Positions 8,531-14,992 of a stretch of DNA of 16,506 bases are shown piece after piece. Position numbers and translations under genes: made by a program. Source of the stretch: Clostridia bacterium. Lineage in GTDB: Bacteria; Bacillota; Clostridia; Christensenellales; Borkfalkiaceae. Position 1 is the first letter of the stretch. Every line of letters begins with the position of its first letter. Under the pieces are notes generated by a model. It had not been told where the DNA came from. It was given only the letters and a program-made list of their open reading frames with translations, and did not search any database. Location of the stretch: positions 1 through 16,506 of the forward strand of contig CAAGLC010000002.1 in the NCBI GenBank assembly GCA_900770685.1. The letters are read 5' to 3'.

Positions 8531-8558
8531 AAATAAATACTAAAAGAGGGAAATAAAT

Positions 8559-9563
8559 ATGGATGAAAACAAAATGAAAGCGCTTGACGGAGTGATGGCG
8601 CAAATAGAAAAGCAATACGGAAAAGGTTCGATAATGAGATTAGGACAAAACGCAGGCGACGAAAGCATAGAAGTTTTGCCTACGGGTTGTTTATCGCTTG
8701 ACCTTGCTATCGGCGTTGGAGGACTTCCTAGGGGAAGAATTATAGAAATTTATGGACCTGAATCTTCGGGTAAAACTACGGTTGCTCTTCATTGTATTGC
8801 AGAAGCGCAAAAGGCGGGTGGAATTGCCGCTTTTATCGACGCAGAGCACGCTTTAGATCCCGTTTACGCAAAAAATTTAGGCGTTAATTTAGATGAACTT
8901 TACGTTTCGCAACCTGATACGGGTGAGCAGGCGTTAGATATTACCGCATCTTTAGTTAGCAGTAAAGCAGTTGATATAATAGTAGTCGACTCAGTTGCCG
9001 CATTAACGCCTAGAGCGGAAATTGAAGGGGATATGGGTGATTCTCACGTTGGCTTGCAAGCAAGATTAATGAGTCAAGCGCTAAGAAAACTTACCGCAAT
9101 TACTAACAAATCTAAAACTTGCATAATATTCATCAACCAACTTCGTGAAAAGGTTGGAGTAATGTTTGGAAATCCCGAAGTTACTGCGGGAGGAAAAGCG
9201 CTTAAATTCTACGCGTCTGTTAGAATAGACGTTAGAAAGGGCGACGCATTGAAAAACACCGAAGGAGCGTACGGAAATCGTACCAAAGCCAAGATAGTAA
9301 AAAATAAAGTAGCGCCACCGTTCAAAACGGCCGAATTTGATATCGTTTACGGAAAAGGAATATCTAATTCCAGTTGTTTAATCGACCTTGGCGTAAATTA
9401 CGGCGTGCTAGAAAAGAGTGGTGCGTGGTTCTCGTACAACGGCGAAAAGATAGCGCAAGGAAGGGAAAAAGCCGTTGATTATTTAGATGCAAACGAACAA
9501 GTTGCGCTTGAAATTAAAGAAAAGATAATGGAGAAATTCAAAGCGAAAACTCAAAACGCATAA
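8559..9563 (+). CDS. recA: Recombinase RecA
   Basis: A 334-aa DNA-dependent ATPase that forms filaments on single-stranded DNA, catalyses strand exchange and triggers LexA cleavage. Walker A is GPESSGKT (66-73) and Walker B is in VDIIVVDSVAAL. The L2 DNA-binding loop region INQLREKVGVMFGNPEVTAGG is intact. The protein is shorter than the 353-aa E. coli RecA and ends in KFKAKTQNA, lacking the acidic C-terminal tail that tempers activity in E. coli; shorter tails are common in Firmicutes. AGAGGG at 8545-8550 fixes the start. It follows cinA by 28 bp with no separate promoter visible, and I see no GAAC-N4-GTTC LexA box immediately upstream. Confidence 0.98.
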   Translation: MDENKMKALDGVMAQIEKQYGKGSIMRLGQNAGDESIEVLPTGCLSLDLAIGVGGLPRGRIIEIYGPESSGKTTVALHCIAEAQKAGGIAAFIDAEHALDPVYAKNLGVNLDELYVSQPDTGEQALDITASLVSSKAVDIIVVDSVAALTPRAEIEGDMGDSHVGLQARLMSQALRKLTAITNKSKTCIIFINQLREKVGVMFGNPEVTAGGKALKFYASVRIDVRKGDALKNTEGAYGNRTKAKIVKNKVAPPFKTAEFDIVYGKGISNSSCLIDLGVNYGVLEKSGAWFSYNGEKIAQGREKAVDYLDANEQVALEIKEKIMEKFKAKTQNA

Positions 9564-9571
9564 ACAAGTTA

Positions 9572-9600
9572 TTGACTTTAGTTGTTTAATGTAGTATTAT
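9572..9600 (+). promoter_or_regulatory. Sigma-70 promoter for rny
   Basis: The -35 is TTGACT (9572-9577) and the -10 is TATTAT (9595-9600), with an exact 17-bp spacer. It begins 8 bp after the recA stop. The predicted start near 9607 gives a leader of about 50 nt before the rny ATG, so rny can be expressed apart from the ftsK-recA operon. I see no convincing terminator between recA and rny, so read-through is also likely. Confidence 0.85.
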
Positions 9601-9614
9601 TTAAATGGTAAACA

Positions 9615-9630
9615 ATGCTAGAAATAGCAT
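9615..9630 (+). promoter_or_regulatory. 5' leader hairpin with GAAA tetraloop upstream of rny
   Basis: ATGCTA (9615-9620) pairs perfectly with TAGCAT (9625-9630) across a GAAA loop, a stable GNRA tetraloop. It lies about 8 nt from the predicted transcript 5' end and 13 nt before the Shine-Dalgarno. There is no T tract, so it is not a terminator. A role in transcript stability or control of RNase Y level is inference. Confidence 0.5.
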
Positions 9631-9657
9631 AAGAAATAAAGTAAGGAGGGCAAAAAA

Positions 9658-11271
9658 ATGCTTAACAGTAATTTTAGCTCTCTGTTCTTAACAAGTTTTT
9701 TAGATTTAACTTTTGATTTAGGTTGGATACTATTATTCATAGGTGGCGCAGTACTTGCGTTCGTTCTAACCTTCGTATTATTAAAAAGAGATTTTAAAAA
9801 CAAGCACGGTACTTTTAAGGAAATGAGAGATCGCCTCATTGCCGAAGCGATGGTGGAGAGTAAAACCATCAAAAAAGAAGCCATATTAGAAGCGAAAGAA
9901 CAGGAGCTTAAACTCCGTAGCGATTTCGAACGTGATAGCAAAGAAAAACGCGCGGAACTCCAAAGATTGGAGAACAGACTCAATCAAAAGGAAGAAAGCC
10001 TTGACAGAAAGGAAGAAAACCTTGCGAAACGTAACGACGAGGTAACCCGTCAACAAAACGTGCTAAAGAATAAGGAAATTGAAATGGACAAGAAAATGGA
10101 CGAAATTTCCGCTCAGCACGATAAAATGCTCGAAGAGTTTGAGAAAATTTCTCAAATGAGTAGAGAGGAAGCAAAGCAACAACTCATCAACGCCTTCGTG
10201 GACGACGCTAAAAAGGATGCGGTCGGTTTAGTTAAAAACATTGAAGCACAAGCCAAGGAGGAGGGTGAGAGAAAGGCAAAAGAGATAATCAGTTTAGCAA
10301 TACAAAAGTGTAGCACCGATCAAGCGTCGGAAATAACCGTTTCGGTCGTTCCGCTCCCTAACGACGATATGAAAGCGAGAATTATCGGTAGGGAAGGAAG
10401 AAACATAAGAACGCTTGAAAATGCAACGGGTATTGAACTTATTATCGACGATACGCCGGAAATCGTTATCGTTTCGGGATTTGACCCCGTTAGAAGAGAA
10501 ACGGCAAAAATCGCTTTAGAGCGTCTTATTCAAGACGGCAGAATACATCCTGCAAGAATAGAAGAAACAGTTGAAAAGGTTAAAAAGGAACTCGATCAAC
10601 AGATTAAAGAAGCCGGTGAATCGGCAATGTTCGAGTGTGGAATTTTTGGACTTCATCCCGAACTCGTTAAGACGTTGGGAAGGCTAAAATTCCGTACCAG
10701 TTACGGTCAAAACGTATTAAAACACTCTATTGAAGTTTCGCATTTAGCAGGCGTAATGGCAACTGAATTAGGAGTTGACGCAACTATGGCAAAGCGCGCA
10801 GGTTTATTGCACGATTTAGGTAAAGCCGTTGACTACGAAGTTGAAGGAACGCATATGCAAATCGGAGCAGACCTTGCTAAGAAGTTTAGGGAAAATCACA
10901 ACGTCGTTAACGCTATACTAGCGCATCACGGCGACGTTGAGCCTAAAACTATCGAGGCAGTTTTAGTTGCCGCAGCGGATGCTATTTCAGGCGCTCGTCC
11001 CGGAGCAAGAAGGGAAACGACCACTAACTATATCAAGAGATTGCAAAAGCTCGAAGAAATTTCTTCAGGATTTAAGGGCGTTGAAAAATGCTATGCAATT
11101 CAAGCGGGTAGAGAAGTTAGGGTTATGGTTAAACCGGAACAGATTAACGACGCGGAAACCTTATTCCTTGCAAAAGATATCGCAAAGAAAATCGAGCAAG
11201 AAATGGAATATCCCGGTCAAATTAAGGTTAACGTCATAAGAGAGTGGCGTGCAACAGAGTACGCAAAATAA
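9658..11271 (+). CDS. rny: Ribonuclease Y
   Basis: A 537-aa membrane-anchored endoribonuclease that starts mRNA decay in many Firmicutes. A single transmembrane helix at about 22-42 follows a short N-terminal tail. Residues 45-200 form a long charged coiled coil, full of Glu, Lys and Arg. A KH RNA-binding domain follows (VSVVPLPNDDMKARIIGREG; GxxG loop G244-G247). The HD phosphohydrolase domain has H356 in LKHSIEVSHL and the HD pair H385-D386 in LLHDLGKA. Overall length is close to the 520 aa of B. subtilis RNase Y (YmdA). AGGAGGG at 9644-9650, 7 nt before the ATG, supports this start. It has its own promoter and ends at a strong palindromic terminator. Location after recA matches B. subtilis. 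Confidence 0.97.
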   Translation: MLNSNFSSLFLTSFLDLTFDLGWILLFIGGAVLAFVLTFVLLKRDFKNKHGTFKEMRDRLIAEAMVESKTIKKEAILEAKEQELKLRSDFERDSKEKRAELQRLENRLNQKEESLDRKEENLAKRNDEVTRQQNVLKNKEIEMDKKMDEISAQHDKMLEEFEKISQMSREEAKQQLINAFVDDAKKDAVGLVKNIEAQAKEEGERKAKEIISLAIQKCSTDQASEITVSVVPLPNDDMKARIIGREGRNIRTLENATGIELIIDDTPEIVIVSGFDPVRRETAKIALERLIQDGRIHPARIEETVEKVKKELDQQIKEAGESAMFECGIFGLHPELVKTLGRLKFRTSYGQNVLKHSIEVSHLAGVMATELGVDATMAKRAGLLHDLGKAVDYEVEGTHMQIGADLAKKFRENHNVVNAILAHHGDVEPKTIEAVLVAAADAISGARPGARRETTTNYIKRLQKLEEISSGFKGVEKCYAIQAGREVRVMVKPEQINDAETLFLAKDIAKKIEQEMEYPGQIKVNVIREWRATEYAK

Positions 11272-11283
11272 TTTACTAAAACT

Positions 11284-11316
11284 AAAAGACCACGAAAATT
11301 TTCGTGGTCTTTTTTT
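11284..11316. terminator. Bidirectional terminator between rny (+) and the gltX-guaA-psiE operon (-)
   Basis: A perfect palindrome at 11284-11313, centred on GAAAATTTTC, gives a 15-bp inverted repeat containing AAAAGACCACGAAAA. On the + strand it is followed by a seven-T run (11310-11316), a strong Rho-independent terminator for rny, 12 bp after its stop. On the - strand the same stem ends in four T's just beyond the PsiE-like gene, so it probably serves both convergent operons. Confidence 0.9.
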
Positions 11317-11331
11317 GTTAAAAATTTTATT

Positions 11332-11733
11332 CTAAACTTCTTCGGTTTCTTCAGAAAGTTCTTTTTTGAAATCACGTTTAGAAATCAAGAATTTCCTTAT
11401 TGCAAACAATCCGCCGATACATAAAACGCAAGCGATATTACTTAGCGCGCTTTCGTGATTTACTATAACTTGTCTTGCGATTGCAACTATTAAAACTTCT
11501 AAAGTGTTCGCAGGAGTTAGGTTGATAAGCATTCTAACGAACTCTAATCCTACTACGATGGTTAACACGTTTTTAAGATAAACGTCTGCGCTCGCGAAAT
11601 ATCCTTCAACTGTAAAAAGTTTATAAATTTCGTAACCTAGTAAAATTAGTAAAATAATAACCGTGATAATTGCGATTAAATATTCGATAGCGTGCACCAA
11701 ATTGTAAAAGAACTTGTTAACTTTTCTATTCAT
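11332..11733 (-). CDS. PsiE-like small membrane protein
   Basis: A 133-aa integral membrane protein with four hydrophobic segments (about 15-40, 54-70, 78-92, 97-114) and a charged tail ending in acidic residues (SEETEEV). The middle, FVRMLINLTPANTLEVLIVAIARQVIV, resembles the phosphate-starvation-inducible PsiE family (PF06146), assigned here from memory of its pattern. E. coli PsiE responds to phosphate starvation, but its molecular function is unknown, and the link here is by resemblance only. The start is supported by GGGAG 5 nt upstream on the - strand. It follows guaA by 51 bp and ends beside the shared terminator, so it is probably the last gene of the gltX-guaA operon. I see no Pho-box-like repeat upstream. 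Confidence 0.65.
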   Translation of the reverse strand: MNRKVNKFFYNLVHAIEYLIAIITVIILLILLGYEIYKLFTVEGYFASADVYLKNVLTIVVGLEFVRMLINLTPANTLEVLIVAIARQVIVNHESALSNIACVLCIGGLFAIRKFLISKRDFKKELSEETEEV

Positions 11734-11784
11734 ATTTTCTCCCGTAGAAAATTTAATTTTGATTTACAATAGGTAAAGATTATT

Positions 11785-12765
11785 TTATTCCCACTCGATA
11801 GTGCCAACGGGCTTAGGAGTAAGGTCTAATAAGACTCTGTTAATTCCCTCTACTTCGTTAGTAATACGAGCAGTTATTTTGTGCAAGATTTCGTATGGAA
11901 TTTCTTCAATGGTAGCAGTCATTGCGTCAACGGTGTTAACGGCTCTAATGATTGCCGGCCAACCTTCGTAACGTTTATCGTTTTTAACTCCAACGCTCTT
12001 CATATCGGGAACGGCTATAAAGTATTGCCAAACCTTTCCTGCAAGACCGTTTTTATCGAACTCTTCTCTTAAAATAGCGTCTGCTTCGCGAAGCGCGTGT
12101 AATCTATCGCGAGTGATAGCGCCAAGACATCTAACGCCGAGTCCAGGTCCGGGGAAGGGTTGACGGTCAACCATTTCCGAAGGAAGACCAAGCGCCTTAC
12201 CAACAACTCTAACTTCGTCCTTGAACAAAAGTTTAATAGGTTCAACAAGTTCAAATTGCATATCCTCTGGAAGTCCGCCAACGTTGTGATGCGCCTTAAC
12301 GCCGTCGCTTTCTAAGATGTCGGGGTAAATCGTACCTTGAGCAAGGAAGGAAATGCCGGAGAGTTTGCTAGCCTCTTCGTCAAAGACTTTAATGAATTCA
12401 CCGCCGATAATTTTTCTCTTTTGTTCGGGAGCGGAAACTCCGCTTAAAAGGTCTAAGAATCTATCGGTTGCGTCAACGTATATTAGGTTGGCTTCTAATT
12501 CTTTACCGAAGACCTCGATAACCTGTTCGCTTTCACCTTTTCTCATTAAGCCGTGGTTAACGTGAACGCAAACTAACTGTTTGCCAATGGCTTTAATTAA
12601 AAGAGCCGCAACAACCGAACTGTCAACGCCACCTGAGAGAGCGAGTAAAACTTTTTTGTCTTTTACTTGTTCTCTAACGTTTTTAACTTCTTGTTCGATA
12701 AACTTATCGGCAAGTTCTTTGGTCGTAATTCTTTGCATGTTTTCTGGACGAATAATTTTCTCCAT
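11785..12765 (-). CDS. guaA: GMP synthase, ATP-pyrophosphatase and dimerization domains only (no GATase)
   Basis: A 326-aa protein that would adenylate XMP and convert it to GMP with ammonia. The PP-loop SGGVDSS is at 44-50, followed by family sequence PEQKRKIIGGEFIKVFDEEA, LAQGTIYPD, HHNVGGLPEDM and QPFPGPGLG. The C-terminal dimerization domain ends in the typical PKPVGTIEWE. Most bacterial GuaA proteins are about 510-525 aa and begin with a ~190-aa glutamine amidotransferase domain; that part is absent here. It is not a truncation by frameshift: a good AAGGAG (12776-12781) precedes the ATG, and gltX ends 33 bp upstream. Free ammonia or a separate GATase subunit, as in archaea, would be needed. 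VNHGLMRKGE and YEGWPAIIRAV also differ from the common VDxGLLR and RYDYTVALRAV. Confidence 0.9.
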   Translation of the reverse strand: MEKIIRPENMQRITTKELADKFIEQEVKNVREQVKDKKVLLALSGGVDSSVVAALLIKAIGKQLVCVHVNHGLMRKGESEQVIEVFGKELEANLIYVDATDRFLDLLSGVSAPEQKRKIIGGEFIKVFDEEASKLSGISFLAQGTIYPDILESDGVKAHHNVGGLPEDMQFELVEPIKLLFKDEVRVVGKALGLPSEMVDRQPFPGPGLGVRCLGAITRDRLHALREADAILREEFDKNGLAGKVWQYFIAVPDMKSVGVKNDKRYEGWPAIIRAVNTVDAMTATIEEIPYEILHKITARITNEVEGINRVLLDLTPKPVGTIEWE

Positions 12766-12798
12766 AAAATTTTTACTCCTTAAGTAGTTGGGATTGAA

Positions 12799-14466
12799 TT
12801 AATAATTTTTAATAAAATACTCAAATCTCTCGGTAAGTTTGTCCTTGCCTAAAATTTGTATAATTTCGTATAGATTAGGGGTACAACTTCTCGTGGTGAA
12901 AACCACTCTTAACGCCGTACTAACGTCTGCAACGTTACCTTTAAATTTTTCGGGATTCTTTTTGTATTCCTTAATGTTAGAAGCGTATCCCAAATCGTCG
13001 CATAATGTTTTAATCTTGTTAAACCACTCGGTGTTATCGTCGTTAAAGTCTAAATATTTTTCCAAATAAATTTTAACTAACGAAACGATAGTCTCCTTGT
13101 CGGTAATCTTTTTGAAATCGTACGTGAGTTGATTATCAAAATAATCGTCGTACATATATTCTATTTGATTATAAATATCTCTAAACGTCGTGAAATCTTT
13201 TCGGGGTTTAACAGATTCTCTTTCGATATTTATTATCTTAGTGTAATATTCCGGGTTTTTTTCAATTAAAGAAGCAAGATTTGTGTCGTATTCTTTAGCC
13301 CAAGCGTAAGAAAGATTGAACAACTCTTCTTTGCTCATTTTAGAAATAACTTCTTTAGAAATATTATTGAGTTTTTCAAGGTCGAAAATTGCTCCACTCT
13401 TGCTCATCTTATCAATGCTAAGCGGAAAGTTTTCGCTGTCTTCAAAAGGATTTTCCTTTCTCCAGTCTTCAAAGTTGGAGTTGATTAGAGTTAAGAGATA
13501 TTCGGTTATGGCCTTAACGGGATAGCCTTGCGAGAAGAACCATCTGGAATCAGCCCACTCGTCGTATCTTTTAGAAATTTTTCTAACTGCGCCCGTGTTG
13601 TTATCAACGGTCATAACTTGAGCCGTATGTAAGTAGTTGGGGCAGGGAAGATTCATATATCTAAACAACTGTAGGTGCAAAGGTACGCTAGGTAACCAAG
13701 ATTCGTCCCTAATAACCGTCGTGGTACGCATAAGCGTATCGTCAACTAAGTGCGCTAAGTGATAAAGGGCAGTTTTGTCGCTCTTTAAGATAACGTAATC
13801 TATAAAGTTAGCCGTAAAGGAAACTTCGCCTCTAAGAAGGTCAAAGCAACTAACTCTTTCCGTTCCGTCGCCGTCTGCTTTAATTCTAATTTTGAAAGAT
13901 TTGCCGGCGTCTAAATTTTCCTTAACCTGCTCATATGATAAATTTCTACACTTAGCCCATCTTCCGTAATATCCGGGAGGGGTAGAAAGGCGTTTTTGCT
14001 CGTTTCTAGAAACTTCTTCTTCCTCTTCTGAACAAAAACAAGGGTATGCTAAACCCCTTGCTATTAAATCTTTAACGAAGACTTGATAGTAGAGCGTACG
14101 TCTGCTTTGAAGATACGGACCGTAATCGCCGATTTCTTCTTCCTTACTAACGTATCCCTCGTCGATTTTAATACCCGTTTTTATTAAAAGCGGATAAATC
14201 AAATCGGCAGAGCCTTCAACTTCTCTTTTTTTATCAGTATCTTCACATCTTAAAATGAATTTTCCACCGGTTTTGTGCGCCAAGTAACTGTTAATAACGG
14301 CTTGATAAACGCCACCGATATGAACGTACCCCGTTGGGCTAGGCGCAAAACGGGTAACTAAAGCGCCTTCTGGTAAATTTCTATTAGGGTATTTACTCAA
14401 AAGTTCTTCAACGCTAACCGTCACTTCGGGGAATAATAAATCTGCAATATCTTTAGAAGTAAACAT
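12799..14466 (-). CDS. gltX: Glutamyl-tRNA synthetase
   Basis: A 555-aa class I synthetase that charges Glu onto tRNA(Glu) and, with gatCAB beside it and no glnS in view, probably also onto tRNA(Gln). Near the N-terminus are FAPSPTGYVHIGG (HIGH motif) and RCEDTDKKREVEG. A likely zinc site is CFC...GYYGRWAKC. The ATP-binding KMSKS-type motif is KISKR within VRKISKRYDEW, not the later KMSKSGAIFDLEKL. The catalytic-core sequence VIRDESW has Asp where most homologues have Gly (VIRGEEW). The protein is longer than the roughly 470-490 aa of E. coli and Bacillus. It resembles the long form I recall from Lachnospiraceae-like bacteria, with GYPVxAxxEYLLTLxNSNFExW. AGGAGG at 14473-14478 fixes the start. 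It leads the - strand operon. Confidence 0.93.
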   Translation of the reverse strand: MFTSKDIADLLFPEVTVSVEELLSKYPNRNLPEGALVTRFAPSPTGYVHIGGVYQAVINSYLAHKTGGKFILRCEDTDKKREVEGSADLIYPLLIKTGIKIDEGYVSKEEEIGDYGPYLQSRRTLYYQVFVKDLIARGLAYPCFCSEEEEEVSRNEQKRLSTPPGYYGRWAKCRNLSYEQVKENLDAGKSFKIRIKADGDGTERVSCFDLLRGEVSFTANFIDYVILKSDKTALYHLAHLVDDTLMRTTTVIRDESWLPSVPLHLQLFRYMNLPCPNYLHTAQVMTVDNNTGAVRKISKRYDEWADSRWFFSQGYPVKAITEYLLTLINSNFEDWRKENPFEDSENFPLSIDKMSKSGAIFDLEKLNNISKEVISKMSKEELFNLSYAWAKEYDTNLASLIEKNPEYYTKIINIERESVKPRKDFTTFRDIYNQIEYMYDDYFDNQLTYDFKKITDKETIVSLVKIYLEKYLDFNDDNTEWFNKIKTLCDDLGYASNIKEYKKNPEKFKGNVADVSTALRVVFTTRSCTPNLYEIIQILGKDKLTERFEYFIKNY

Positions 14467-14521
14467 ATTTTTCCTCCTATTTTATAAGATTAACACAATT
14501 ATAAAAAAAATGCAACAATCT

Positions 14522-14550
14522 AACGTAAATTGTAAAAAAATACTTGTCAA
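14522..14550 (-). promoter_or_regulatory. Candidate gltX promoter, -35 overlapping that of gatC
   Basis: Read on the - strand, a perfect TTGACA lies at 14550-14545, then a 17-bp spacer, then TACGTT (14527-14522) as a weak -10 (first, second and last bases match). A perfect TATAAT also lies closer to the gene (14503-14498), but has no good -35 at normal distance. Either could serve; the exact gltX start is uncertain. Confidence 0.45.
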
Positions 14551-14572
14551 TAAAAACGGTCGGTGATATAAT
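14544..14572 (+). promoter_or_regulatory. Sigma-70 promoter for gatCAB
   Basis: The -35 is TTGTCA (14544-14549) and the -10 is a perfect TATAAT (14567-14572), with a 17-bp spacer and an extended TG at 14564-14565. Transcription should begin near 14579, leaving an unusually long leader of about 140 nt before gatC. The -35 overlaps the reverse-strand TTGACA of the candidate gltX promoter. Confidence 0.88.
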
Positions 14573-14617
14573 ATTTTCGTTATATAAAAGTTGGTAAAAA
14601 AGTCAGTTTTTAAGGAG

Positions 14618-14679
14618 TTAAAGGCAAATTTTCCTTTAAAAAAAAGACTTGTCTTTTACGGCGAATAGTTAGCCGTAAA
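14618..14679 (+). promoter_or_regulatory. Structured 5' leader of gatC (three hairpins, unknown class)
   Basis: Three stems are visible. Hairpin A: TTAAAGG (14618-14624) with CCTTTAA (14633-14639), loop 8 nt. Hairpin B: AAAAGA (14642-14647) with TCTTTT (14652-14657), loop CTTG. Hairpin C: TTTACGGC (14655-14662) with GCCGTAAA (14672-14679), loop 9 nt. B and C share 14655-14657, so they compete in part. An unused Shine-Dalgarno-like AAGGAG at 14612-14617 has no ATG after it. There is no T-box consensus and no proper terminator, only four T's after C. The remaining leader, 14680-14718, holds the likely gatC ribosome-binding site AAGGTAGG (14701-14708). Confidence 0.45.
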
Positions 14680-14718
14680 TTTTAACCTAACGGAGTAAAA
14701 AAGGTAGGAAAAACTTCT

Positions 14719-14991
14719 ATGGAAAGAGTAAGAAGCGTAGCAGATTTATCAATGCTAGATATTCTCGAAGAGGAATACGCAAAGTATGCGAAAGAGTTTG
14801 ATAAAATGGACGAAATTATCAAAAGAGTTCAGTCTGTGGACTTAAAAAACACCACTTACGAACTTTTCGTTAAAGAGTACGGCGAATTAAGAGAAGACGA
14901 GGTTAAGCCGTCGTCTTCACGCTCTCAAACTTTAAAGAACGCGCCGGTAAAGGACAGTTTGTCTTTCATTTTGCCAAAGGTGGTGGACTAA
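14719..14991 (+). CDS. gatC: Asp/Glu-tRNA(Asn/Gln) amidotransferase subunit GatC
   Basis: A 90-aa subunit that wraps around and stabilises GatA in the GatCAB complex, which amidates misacylated Glu-tRNA(Gln), and Asp-tRNA(Asn) where present. The C-terminal half has the family pattern LREDEVKPSSSRSQTLKNAP followed by VKDSLSFILPKVVD, close to the usual LRxDxVxPSLxREExLxNAP and FxVPKVVE. The N-terminal half is helical and divergent from typical GatC. Length is close to the usual ~95 aa. AAGGTAGG lies 10 nt before the ATG. One base separates its stop from the gatA ATG. The gatC-gatA-gatB order and its own promoter make the assignment firm despite the short length. Confidence 0.92.
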   Translation: MERVRSVADLSMLDILEEEYAKYAKEFDKMDEIIKRVQSVDLKNTTYELFVKEYGELREDEVKPSSSRSQTLKNAPVKDSLSFILPKVVD

Positions 14992-14992
14992 T

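Noticed and set aside
8400..8558. LexA/SOS operator for recA
   Set aside because: No GAAC-N4-GTTC or close relative is present just upstream of recA. SOS control, if any, would act at the ftsK promoter or through another site.
9562..9590. Terminator after recA
   Set aside because: AAACAA and TTGTTT can pair, but the stem is A/T-only, the loop is 14 nt and there is no T run; the segment is better explained by the rny promoter it contains.
9618..9983. A 121-aa reverse-strand reading frame overlapping rny
   Set aside because: It is antisense to the well-supported rny N-terminus, covers the rny leader and has no family resemblance; it is a shadow. The same applies to other reverse or shifted frames inside ftsK, cinA, gltX and gatA.
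11284..11313. Operator-like palindrome
   Set aside because: Its perfect symmetry could suggest a protein-binding site, but the flanking T run and position between convergent gene ends explain it as a terminator.
13340..13420. KMSKSGAIFDLEKL as the KMSKS catalytic motif of GltX
   Set aside because: It aligns with the later (I/M)SKSGAVFDLEKL segment of GluRS. The ATP-site motif is the earlier KISKR at about 13570-13585.
14591..14668. A 25-codon leader peptide starting at TTG in the gatC leader
   Set aside because: The frame is open, but TTG has no Shine-Dalgarno before it and the codons show no run of Gln, Glu or other regulatory residues.
14579..14718. T-box riboswitch in the gatC leader
   Set aside because: A leader before a tRNA-related gene invites this call, but the conserved AGGGUGGNACCGCG sequence is absent, and no terminator with a full T tract follows.
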